From assembly GCA_002408385.1 (NCBI GenBank), contig DHSB01000108.1, positions 20,472 to 33,060 on the forward strand: a stretch of DNA of 12,589 nt, written 5' to 3'. Numbering within the stretch: the first letter of the stretch is position 1; each line of letters begins with the position of its first letter. This DNA comes from Myxococcales bacterium UBA5297 (lineage in GTDB: Bacteria > Myxococcota > Myxococcia > Myxococcales > UBA5297). Below, piece after piece: positions 1 through 8,200 of the stretch. The translations under genes and the position numbers were made by a program. The notes beneath the pieces are model-generated. The model made no database searches, had not been told where the DNA came from, and was given only the letters and a program-made list of their open reading frames with translations.

Positions 1-62
1 CCAGACGGCGCGCACTCGCCTGTGCTCGACGCGAGGGCGAGGGCCATCGGCGCTCCGAGCAC
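1..62 (-). CDS. possible 5' end of a secreted-protein gene, cut by the window edge
   Basis: On the minus strand, after the stop of the 135-836 lipoprotein gene, one frame reads SLLLTLVLGAPMALALASS followed by TGECAPSG and runs off the window. A leucine/alanine-rich core followed by small residues looks like the hydrophobic part of a signal peptide. The start is unclear: a GTG at 60-62 and an ATG at 45-47 are in frame, but neither has a clear ribosome-binding site. The hydrophobic run begins before the GTG, so the true start could lie upstream with an indel in between. The frame is the same as that of the preceding gene, past its TAG stop. The identification is weak because so few codons are visible. 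Confidence 0.2.
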   Translation of the reverse strand, partial: MLGAPMALALASSTGECAPS

Positions 63-134
63 CAGGGTCAGCAGCAGCGAGGCTTCAGCCGCCGCTCGGC
101 CACGCGGTGCGCCGAGGCGCCGGTCGCGGCCGCG

Positions 135-836
135 CTATTCCTTCGCCTCGCGCAAAGCCGCTATTCCGCCCTCCTCGACCCATTTCTTGAGCATGGCGGG
201 GATGGCGTTCTCGACGAGAGTCGCACAACCGGCCTCGAAGGTCGGATAGGTATCGTTGCTCGCGGCGGTCCCAGCAAAGGAATAGGCGTAATCGACCTCC
301 TCGCCGAGGCGCAATGCAAAGCTCCAAGTCATCTCGATGAGCGAGTAGGTCTGTCGGCCGCGCACGAGACCGTTGAGGCGAATGTCGTCGATCTTCACGT
401 CGGCCACGACGTGCGGCGCATTCGGCAGCGCCTGCGAGGGCTCGACGACCTCGACGCTGGCGAAGTAGCTCTCCATCGCCGCCTTGAGATCCCGGCGAAC
501 GAAGGTTTGAACGTCCATCAGCTTGAAGCGCTCGCAACCGTCGACATGGGTGGCGCAAGCTTGGGTCTCGAGAGGCCAGGTGTCCTTTACCCGGCTCGCG
601 TCGAGCACGATGTAGAGGGGCCGCTCGATCTTTCTGGCGACCATGAGGCTGGCGGGCTTCGGATTCGCGTTTGCCAGGCTGTAGCCGCCGATGGTGCCGT
701 AAGCGCTGCGGCTGTAGTTGCCGGGCGCAGCGCAGCCGGTGGCGAAGAGCGCCAGAGAAAGGAACAGCGATCCAACGGTCCCAACGCGCGCGTCCCACGA
801 GCCGCGGCTCACGGGGGCCAAACTCGAGTTGCTCAT
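135..836 (-). CDS. small outer-membrane-type lipoprotein of unknown function (233 aa)
   Basis: No family is recognised. The N-terminus has basic residues, a hydrophobic stretch (about residues 18-33) and ATGC with the cysteine at 35. This is a lipobox-like site, although Ala at -3 is less usual than Leu, so export and lipid anchoring are inferred. The mature part alternates predicted strands and helices. It contains a GTIGGY motif just after the anchor, internal cysteines (around THVDGC and EAGC) that could pair, and a C-terminal helix (LVENAIPAMLKKWVEEGG). The ATG at 834-836 is chosen over an in-frame TTG at 902 because the extra 22 residues would precede an already complete signal peptide. 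The ribosome-binding site (GAG about 7 bases upstream) is weak. Upstream, a GTCAG-N12-CTGAC inverted repeat (870-891) could be an operator. No co-transcribed partner is visible; the right-hand neighbour is a decayed transposase on the other strand. Confidence 0.82.
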   Translation of the reverse strand: MSNSSLAPVSRGSWDARVGTVGSLFLSLALFATGCAAPGNYSRSAYGTIGGYSLANANPKPASLMVARKIERPLYIVLDASRVKDTWPLETQACATHVDGCERFKLMDVQTFVRRDLKAAMESYFASVEVVEPSQALPNAPHVVADVKIDDIRLNGLVRGRQTYSLIEMTWSFALRLGEEVDYAYSFAGTAASNDTYPTFEAGCATLVENAIPAMLKKWVEEGGIAALREAKE

Positions 837-1021
837 ACGTTTCTCGGGGCTAGAGAGATTCCATTGCAGGTCAGAGCTTTTGCGCCCTGACTTCCAGCGC
901 AAGAAGAGAGGCTCCCGGCAACCTATGGCTCAACCCAGAGCTGTCTGTCTACCCGGAGCGCTCCCGCCCGCTGAAGCCGCCCGTACCAGGCTCGAAGCTG
1001 TCGCGAACCTCCGCCGCGACG

Positions 1022-1742
1022 ATGGCGCCCCGCGAGATCGAGCGGCGGCTGCGCCCGCAGGGCACCGGGCTGCTCGGGTAGATCTACCAGCCCTTCCTCG
1101 ACGTCCAGGGTGACGGCCGATCACCGGCCCCGAGCATGGCGCCGAACGCCGATGGGTGCGCCTCGAGAAGCGCGACCTGACGAGCCTCTTCGGGCGAGCG
1201 CAGGTCCCGCGGGTGAGCTACGGCGCTCGCGAGGCAAAGCCGCTGCGCCCTCTGGACGTCAGGCTCAACCTGCCGGGAGGCCTTTGCCTTGGCGGTCCGG
1301 CAGAGGGTGGGCGAGGAGGCGTCGAAGGCATCCTTCGGCGAGACGGTGTCGGCCGTGGCGCGCGAGCGGCGCCGAGCGCGCCGAAGCGTCAGGCCGAGGA
1401 GCTGGTGGCGCTTGCGGCCCAGCCCTTCGATGCCTTCTTGCGCCAGGGCGGAGCGGGCGCCGGGGAGAAGACGGGCTCGAGGGGGCAATCCCCGCGGGCA
1501 GCAAGGCCGTGGCGATGCGGGCCCGAGGGCCTGCACGACGAAACGCGCAAGCGCACCAGGACGCGGAACGGAACCCGAGCACAAAGCGGATGCCCCAGGT
1601 GGCGGCGGCCTGAGAGTTCTTGCGCGCTCCGGAGGAGGTGGCGCGCGAGATGCGGGCGGTGCACGAGGTCGCGAAGCAATGCCGGCGCCCGGAGCCCTCC
1701 ACCTCGCTGCGGCGGGCGGTGGAAATGAAGCGGAGAGCGTGA
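1022..1742 (+). pseudogene. decayed ISKra4-family transposase, N-terminal half only
   Basis: Pieces of one protein appear in order in different frames. They are: MAPREIERRLRPQGTGLLG, an in-frame TAG at 1079-1081, then IYQPFLDVQGDG; from about 1145, AERRWVRLEKRDLTSLFGRAQVPR and REAKPLRPLDVRLNLP; at about 1380, PKRQAEELVALAAQPFDAFL; at about 1500-1610, KAVAMR, PEGLHDETRK and KRMPQVAAA; and after a TGA at 1611-1613, EFLRAPEEVAREMRAVHEVAKQ. This order matches what I know of ISKra4-family transposases: the ELL...Q.HLDL start, the LFG.V.V.R..YG and PLD..LNLP motifs, PKRQ.E, then the KR...VAAVY region. At least four frame changes and two stops are needed, and the C-terminal half that should follow is absent before the next gene. 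No terminal inverted repeats could be found. It is a dead remnant. The family call rests on remembered motifs. Confidence 0.65.
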
Positions 1743-1854
1743 GCGAGGCCCGATCCCGGCGTTCCGCCGGACGGAGCGGCGGGCGGCGAAGCGGGCGGAG
1801 CGGATTCCACGCTCGACGGCTCGGGCAGCGCTTGTGCCGCGAGCTCGTTCGAGC

Positions 1855-1882
1855 CTTTGGTTTCTGTTCAATGGGCTAGGAT
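1855..1882 (+). promoter_or_regulatory. weak candidate promoter for the hydrolase lipoprotein gene
   Basis: A locally less GC-rich patch contains CTTTGG, 16 bases, then TAGGAT, about 60 bases before the ATG at 1944. It loosely fits a sigma-70-type promoter and is the best candidate between the transposase remnant and the gene. It is a pattern match only. Confidence 0.22.
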
Positions 1883-1943
1883 GAGGGCTCCCGCGCGCCA
1901 GTACCTTCGGTGCCACGCGAGCTCTCTTACCCGGAGCGCCTCC

Positions 1944-4457
1944 ATGATCGACCCTTCATCTCGTCTCTGCTCGCTTGCGGCCATTTGCATGCTCGCGGCC
2001 CTCTCCGGCTGCGAGGGCGAGGGCTCTTCTCCCGACGCCTCCACGCCCGACGCCTCGGACGCCGGGACCCCAGCCTCGGACGGCGGGGCCGAGGTCGCGG
2101 ATGCCTCCGAGCCCGGGGATTCGGGCCCCTTCTGCACCCCGAGGAGCCCGTCGTCGGGCTTGTTGCCGGAGGTGGAAGGCGGCAGTTGGAAGCCTCTGGC
2201 CCCGGCGGATGAGGGCTCGGCTCTCGTCTCCAGCAACTGGGTCCTCGCCGTGCTCGCCGACCCGTCGAACGATCCGGTCGCCGCCGCGCTCGACGACGGC
2301 AGCTTCACGGCGCCGGCCTCGGGCTCGACCCTGTACGGCTTGAGCTGGCTCCCCGCCCCGCAGGACGCCGACGGGGCTCTGCCCGCCGTGGGCGGTCGCT
2401 TGTCATACGTCTATGCCGCCGCCAGCCTGGACGTGCCCGCTCCCGTCAACATGGTGATGCGCGCCGACAACGCCTACGTGGTCTGGATCAACGGCCGCAG
2501 GCAGCCCGGAGACCTCTACGCCTCGGGCAAGCTCCGCGTCCCGTTCCGCCTCGAGGCCGGCACCAACACCATCGTGCTCCTCGGCCTCGGGAGAAGGCGC
2601 TTCAGCATCGGGATGACGAGCTCCTCCCACGAGGCGGTCTTCAACACCCTCGACGCCACCGCGCCCGATCTCCGAGTCGGAGAGCGCATGGAGCAATGGC
2701 TCGGCCTGCCGGCCCTGGTCTTCGGCCCCGACGCCGCGCTCGAGGCCACTGCCAGGGTCATCGAGAACGAGCGCTTCTCGGGCTCGGCGGTTCGCTTCCC
2801 GGCGCTGGCCGGCGGCGCCGTCACCCAAATCCCGTTCCTGCTCAAGCCCAAGCAGCCGCCGGCAGCCGGCGGGGAGACCTGGACCGCGGAGATCCAGCTT
2901 GACGCCCCCGGCTGGAGCCACAGCTACCGCGCCACCGTCGACCTGAGGACCGCCGCCGCCGACGAGCCGTTCCGCGGGACCTTCCTCTCGCCAGACGATC
3001 TCTCGGTTCAGTTCTACGGCGTGCGTCCCCCCTCCAACTTCGATCCGTCCCAGCGCTACGCGCTCGTCCTGTCGCTGCACGGCGCCAGCGTCGACGCCTT
3101 CGGACAGGTCGGCGCCTACTCCTCGCGCGACTGGAACTACGTCGTCGCCCCCACCAACCGCCGCCCCTTCGGCTTCGACTGGGAGGAATGGGGCCACGCC
3201 AACGCCATCTTCACGCTCGACGAGGCGATGGCCCGCTTCTGCACCGATCCCACCCGCACCTATTTGACCGGGCACTCGATGGGAGGCCACGGCACCTGGC
3301 ACGTCGGCACGCACAACGCCGGCCGCTTCGCGATGATCGGGCCGAGCGCCGGCTGGAATTCCTTCTACAGCTACACCGGCGCCGCGGAGCCGACCGGGCC
3401 GAACAAGCCGGCCCGCGCCCACAGCAAGACCACCGATTTCCTGGGCAACCTCTCCCACCGGGCGATCTACGCCATCCACGGCGAAGCAGACCTGTCGGTT
3501 CCAATCTCCGAGTCGAGGAACCTGATCGAGCGCGCCTCCGAATACACCCAGGAGATCGATCACCACTGGGAGCCAGGCGCCGAGCACTGGTGGGACGGAG
3601 ACCAGGCGCCGGGGGTGGACTGCGTCGACTGGGTGCCGCTCTTCGAGAAGATGAAGGAGCGGACCCTCGACCCCACCGAGCTCGACTTCTCGTTCACCTC
3701 TTCGGCGGCCTGGTACAGCGCGACCTACAGCTACCTCACCTTCACCTCTTCCATCGACCCGTACCAGCTCCTCGCCGCGACCTCGCAGAGCAGCTCGCCT
3801 TCGGCGGTCACCCTCACCACCTCCAACGCGCGCTCGATGGTGCTCGACGGCCAGGCGCTGCGCGCGAAGGGCGTCACCCGCATCACCGTCGACGGCACCC
3901 TCCACGAGCTGCCGGACGGGCCGCTCGCCCTCGGCCCTCAGACCGGCAAGCGGCCCCACGTGAGCGGGCCCTTCAACCAAGTCTTCTATCGGCCCTTCCT
4001 CTTCGTCTATCCCGACGGAGCCAGCGACTACGCCGACTACGCCTCCTACCTGGTGAGCAACTGGGCCCTCATCGGCAACGGCCACGCCGGCGCGCTCCCG
4101 GCTTCGGCGCTCACCCCCTCGATTGCCGAGAGCTTCAACCTCATCCACCTGGGACGCGACCGCGCCGACCTTCCCATCGCTTCGGCCATGCCTTTCACCT
4201 GGAACGAAACCGGCGTCGCCACCGCGGACAAGCAGTTCCCCGGCGCTTCGCTGCTGAGCGTCTTCGACGCGGGCCATCGCCTGGGCGCGCTGCTCGTCGC
4301 CCCGCGAGGCAAGGCCTCGCTGCTCTACGGGATCATGCCGTTCAGCTCCCGCTCCGGTAGGCCCGATTACTTCGTCTGGGACGCCAACGGGGGCAAGGTT
4401 TCCGGCTACTACAGCTCCGAGTGGACCTTCGACCCGGGCCTCGGGGCAGGCTGGTAG
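1944..4457 (+). CDS. secreted lipoprotein alpha/beta-hydrolase (esterase or S9-like peptidase), 837 aa
   Basis: The start ATG has GGAG at 1933-1936, seven bases upstream. An in-frame GTG at 1857 would add 29 residues before the signal peptide and lacks support. Residues 1-22 form a signal peptide ending LSGC (lipidated Cys23), followed by a linker of about 40 residues rich in Asp, Ser, Ala and Pro that would hold the enzyme off the membrane. A beta-rich domain follows, with an AYVVWINGRRQPGDLY segment near 180 that resembles the D..V.VNG...GD.Y strand of jelly-roll accessory domains. The hydrolase core has LSLHG (oxyanion loop, His379-Gly380), nucleophile elbow GHSMGG (Ser445), HGEADLSVP (Asp516) and GAEHWW (His548), a complete triad in the expected order and spacing. 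The last 250 or so residues (KRPHVSGPF near 669 onward) form a further domain also seen in large exported S9/PHB-depolymerase-like proteins. The likely reaction is ester or peptide hydrolysis outside the cell; the substrate is unknown. No operon partner is present. Confidence 0.93.
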   Translation: MIDPSSRLCSLAAICMLAALSGCEGEGSSPDASTPDASDAGTPASDGGAEVADASEPGDSGPFCTPRSPSSGLLPEVEGGSWKPLAPADEGSALVSSNWVLAVLADPSNDPVAAALDDGSFTAPASGSTLYGLSWLPAPQDADGALPAVGGRLSYVYAAASLDVPAPVNMVMRADNAYVVWINGRRQPGDLYASGKLRVPFRLEAGTNTIVLLGLGRRRFSIGMTSSSHEAVFNTLDATAPDLRVGERMEQWLGLPALVFGPDAALEATARVIENERFSGSAVRFPALAGGAVTQIPFLLKPKQPPAAGGETWTAEIQLDAPGWSHSYRATVDLRTAAADEPFRGTFLSPDDLSVQFYGVRPPSNFDPSQRYALVLSLHGASVDAFGQVGAYSSRDWNYVVAPTNRRPFGFDWEEWGHANAIFTLDEAMARFCTDPTRTYLTGHSMGGHGTWHVGTHNAGRFAMIGPSAGWNSFYSYTGAAEPTGPNKPARAHSKTTDFLGNLSHRAIYAIHGEADLSVPISESRNLIERASEYTQEIDHHWEPGAEHWWDGDQAPGVDCVDWVPLFEKMKERTLDPTELDFSFTSSAAWYSATYSYLTFTSSIDPYQLLAATSQSSSPSAVTLTTSNARSMVLDGQALRAKGVTRITVDGTLHELPDGPLALGPQTGKRPHVSGPFNQVFYRPFLFVYPDGASDYADYASYLVSNWALIGNGHAGALPASALTPSIAESFNLIHLGRDRADLPIASAMPFTWNETGVATADKQFPGASLLSVFDAGHRLGALLVAPRGKASLLYGIMPFSSRSGRPDYFVWDANGGKVSGYYSSEWTFDPGLGAGW

Positions 4458-5213
4458 AGCGACAGGAGATCAGCTTGCCGGACGCCTCGCCGCGTTCCGG
4501 CTGGAGGGCTTCGGGCAACTGCCCGGGCCCTCTTCTCATGGTGTGCCCAGCGTGGGCGAGCGCCTCGTTCGTCCCGAGCCTCCTGCCGCGCGGCGGGGCC
4601 CTCGGCCGCGGCCCTGCCATCGGCAGCCCCGGGAAACGCCCCGCCTGACCCGCCGAGGCGGCGGCGAGGGGGGGGCGTGCCGCGCCGTCCCGCCACCCGA
4701 GCAGTGCGAGGGGGCTCGACCCCTTGCGCCCCCTTGCTTGCCGCGTGCGCGGCCGCGACCTCGCTCCCGCCGCGAACCTGGGCGACGAGGAGGCGGCTCG
4801 CGGGACCACAGATCGAGGGGCCCCGGTCGACTCTGTGCCGTTGCACGAGCCCGCGGGGCCACCCGCCCGGGCCGCACAGCGTCGCCGGCGCCGCTCGAGC
4901 AGACCTGGTTGTCGCCTTCGCGCCCGGGCCTTTCGAGCTGCTCGGCAGGGTGCGCCAGGTCTGCTCGATGGCCCGGCACGAGTCGGCTGGCCTTCGCTAG
5001 GCGGGCGGAAGGCGCGCGCGGCCTCGCGGTGTGCGGGCCGCCAGAGCTCCCCGAAGGCCGCGAAGGTCGTGGCGGTGCACCTGCTCGAGAAGCGCCCGCG
5101 AGCCCCGTCGCGGGCGGGGCGACCAAGGGCCCAGCAGATGGGTCGCCTCGGCGGCTGGAAGCTATCGCCTCTGGCTCTCGGGCCGAGCGATTCGGAAGGG
5201 CCGGAAGGGCCGC
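4458..5213. other. gene-free GC-rich stretch, no recognisable coding sequence
   Basis: All six frames contain open stretches, but their translations are arginine, alanine and proline-rich low-complexity sequence typical of random high-GC DNA. None shows a convincing ribosome-binding site or family motif. A weak GCCGGA/TCCGGC hairpin at 4477-4501, without a T tract, lies just after the hydrolase stop and might help end its transcript. A 14-bp inverted repeat at 4895-4968 and a tandem GGAAGGGCC pair at 5194-5211 are the only structures noted. It may be a relic of a decayed gene or insertion element that can no longer be read. Confidence 0.6.
4895..4968. repeat. perfect 14-bp inverted repeat with 46-bp spacer
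   Basis: TCGAGCAGACCTGG at 4895-4908 is exactly complementary in reverse to CCAGGTCTGCTCGA at 4955-4968. The spacer itself contains the palindromes GCCCGGGC and CGAGCTGCTCG. No T tract follows on either strand, so it is not an ordinary terminator. It could be a recombination or protein-binding site, the ends of a tiny mobile element, or a structured RNA. Confidence 0.6.
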
Positions 5214-5254
5214 GAAAACAAAGGGCGGGGGCGCTCGAGTGAGCGCCCCCGCCC
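5214..5254 (-). terminator. rho-independent terminator of the 1137-residue lipoprotein gene
   Basis: GGGCGGGGGCGCTC (5223-5236) and its exact reverse complement (5241-5254) form a 14-bp stem with a four-base loop. On the minus strand the stem is followed by TTGTTTT. It lies about 20 bases beyond the stop codon at 5276-5278, the expected place for that gene's terminator. Confidence 0.8.
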
Positions 5255-5275
5255 GGAACTGCTGCTGGGCGATGG

Positions 5276-8200
5276 CTACGGAGCGATCAGGGTCCCGATG
5301 GCCAGGCCGAAGTCGGTGGCGACGAAGACCTTGCCGTCAGCCGAGGTCGCCACGGCGTGGACCCTGTCCGAGCCCAGCCCGTTGGCGCTGGTGGCTCGAG
5401 CCCAGGAGGCCCCGGTGTCGGCCGTCCAGAAGAGCCCGCCCATGTCGGTTCCCAGGAAGACCAGGCCGAGCGTCGGGTCTTTCGTCACCGTCGTTCCGTA
5501 GGTCCTGTTTCCGTCGGGCGTGATCAAGTTGTAGCCCGTCCAGGTTGCTCCCCGGTCGGTGCTGCTCGCTGCGCCGAGCGGGTCGTTGAATCCGTCGACG
5601 GCGACCCAGAGCGTGCCGTCCTGCTCGACCCACACCGATTTGTACTCGAAGGCGGGCAGCCCGCTGTTGAGCCGGTAGAGCCAGGTCGTCCAGTTGGCGC
5701 CCTGGTCGGTCGAGAAGCGCAGGCCGGATTCAGTGGCCGCCCACACGGTCCCGGTCGAATCGACGAAGACCGAGTTGGTGATGTTGCTGCCGTTCTGTTC
5801 GTTGTCGCGCGGGTGGTTCGTCCAGGTGATGCCGTCCAGGGACTTGCTCACGCCTCCGGCGCCGTCCGCGGTACCGGACGAGGTGGCCGCCCAGTAGATC
5901 GTCTGGCCGCCGACGTGCGAGACGAAAGCGCCTTGGACATTGTTGGAGCCCAGGCCGGCGAGGGCGTTGGAGGTGCTGAAGGTCGCTCCCATGTCGCTGG
6001 TGCTGAAGAGGCCGTTGCCAGTGGAGATCCACATGGTGTTGGCGGCCTCGTCGAAGAAAAGGTGCTGCACGTTCTTCGACATGGTGCCGAGCACGGGCCA
6101 TTGGACGTTGGTCCAGGTGTTCCCACCGTCGGCGGTATAGGAAGCGAAGGCCTGCACGGTACCGATCCAGATGGTGCCCGAAGGGCCGCGGCTCACCGCG
6201 GTCACCTGGTTCTCCGGAATGCCGAGCTGGGTCGGCATCGAGGCCCAGGTGGCGCCCTGGTCATCGGTCCAGCTCAGCCCGCCGCCCCAGGTCGTCACGA
6301 AGACTCGCCCGCTGCTATCGCCGTCCAGGGAGAGCGCGAGGAGGTTGTTGAGGTTGTTGCGCTTGATCCAGGTCGTCCCCGAGTCGGTGGTGATGCTCAC
6401 GCCCGAGGGCCCGCTCCCTTGCGTTCCGATCCAGAGGGTGCCGTTGGGATACTCGTAGAAAGAGGAGACGAAGCTGCCGCTCGTAGTGCCGTAGACGAGC
6501 GGTTTGATCTGCGTCCAGGTGGCGCCCAGGTCGGGGCTGCGGAAGAGCCCGTCAACCCAGGTGGAGACCCAGAGGACGTTGGAGGAATCGAAGAAGAGGG
6601 CCTTCACCGGGTTCCTCGGGCGCGGCAGGCTCGGGTTGGTCCAGGTCTGCCCGTTGTCGGAGGAGACCGAGAGGCCGGTCACGCGGGTCACCGAGTCGTG
6701 GGCGAGCCAGATCGAGCCGTCGGGCCCGATGGCGACGTCGACGACGTCGTCGTGGACTAGCCCGTTGGCGCTGGTGTAGTTGACCCATCCCGATTGCGGG
6801 CTGCCGTGGCTGACGCCACTGCTGGTGCCCACCCAGAGCGAGCCATCGGGTGCCCGGCGGACCACCTTGATGTTGTCTCCGGCCAGGCCGTCGGCCGCGG
6901 TAAGGGTGGCCCAGCTCGCTCCGCGATCAGTGGAGTAGGAGAGACCCTGGCTCGAGCCGACGTAGACCGCGTGGCCGAAGACGAGCAGCGCGCTCACGCT
7001 GTCGCCGCTCAAGCCGTCGTTCGAGGTGAGGACGCTCCAGGTGGTGCCGTTGTCGCTGCTGTGGAGCAGGCCTCCGCTGGTGCCGACCCAGAGGTCGTTG
7101 CCCTCGACCTGTACTCTCCGAGCGAAGTTGGTTCCCTTGGCGAGAACGTTCTCCCAGGAGAAAGAGGGGACATAGTCGCACTGGCTCCACGGCTCCCAAG
7201 CGCAGGTCGCGCCGCAGCTCCTCGCGCGCGAGCCGTGGATGTTGCAGGCCTGGGTTTCTTCGGCCCCGGCGGCGCACTCGCCCTCGCCCGAGCAAACGTC
7301 CCAGGCGCTCCAGGTCGAGTCGCTGGCGCAGGTGCGCTCGCGGGTACCGCAGTATCCGCACGCCTCCTGCTCGGTCTGGCTGGGGAGGCACTCTACGCAA
7401 CTGCCGGCGGTGCAGATGTTCTCGTCGGCGCAGCTCGAGCAGGCAGCGCCGGCGGCGCCGCAGGCGGCAGCGGTGTTCCCTGGCTGGCAGGCACCCGAGG
7501 AGTCGCAGCAGCCCTCGGGGCAAGTGGTGGCGTCGCAGGGCGGGGGCCCGCAGGCGCCCTCGGTGCAGACGTTATCGCCCTCGCAGCCGACGCAGGCGAG
7601 GCCCGCGGCGCCGCAGGCGGCAGCGCTGTTCCCCGGCTGGCAGACACCCGAGGTGTCGCAGCAGCCTTCAGGGCAGGTGGTGGCGTCACAGGGCGGGGCC
7701 ACGCAGGCGCCCTCCGTGCAGACGTCTTCGCCCTCGCAACTCGCGCAGGCAGCGCCCGCGGCGCCGCAGGCGACGGCGGTGTTGCCCGGCTGGCAGGCAC
7801 CCGCGGAGTCGCAGCAGCCCTCGGGGCAAGTAGTGGCGTCGCAGGGCGAAGGCTGGCAGGCGCCCTCCGTGCAGACGTCATCGCCCTCGCAGCTCGCGCA
7901 GGCGGCGCCCGCGGCGCCGCAGGCGGCGGCGGTATCGCCTGGCTGGCAGATACCCGAGGAGTCGCAGCAGCCCTCGGGGCAGGTAGTGGCGTCGCAGGGT
8001 GAAGGCTGGCAGGCGCCCTCCGTGCAGACGTCTTCGCCCTCGCAACTCGCGCAGGCGGCGCCCGCGGCACCGCAGGCGGCGGCGGTATCGCCTGGCTGGC
8101 AGATACCCGAGGAGTCACAGCAGCCCTCGGGGCAGGTGGTGGCGTCGCAGGGCGGGGCCACGCAGGCGCCCTCTGTGCAGACGTCTTCGCCCTCGCAACT

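Noticed and set aside
837..902. Upstream TTG start for the first lipoprotein
   Set aside because: It would add a 22-residue charged extension before an already complete signal peptide.
2403..4277. 624-codon minus-strand ORF opposite the hydrolase gene
   Set aside because: Its composition is Gly/Val/Arg/Glu-rich with no motifs, as expected from the complement of a high-GC gene. The plus strand has the catalytic triad and lipobox.
4543..5523. 326-codon plus-strand ORF across the gene-free region
   Set aside because: Arg/Pro/Ala-rich translation with no motif. It runs through the terminator and into the antisense of the large lipoprotein gene.
5357..6760. 467-codon plus-strand ORF opposite the propeller
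   Set aside because: Low-complexity antisense shadow; the Asp-box repeats on the minus strand show the true coding strand.
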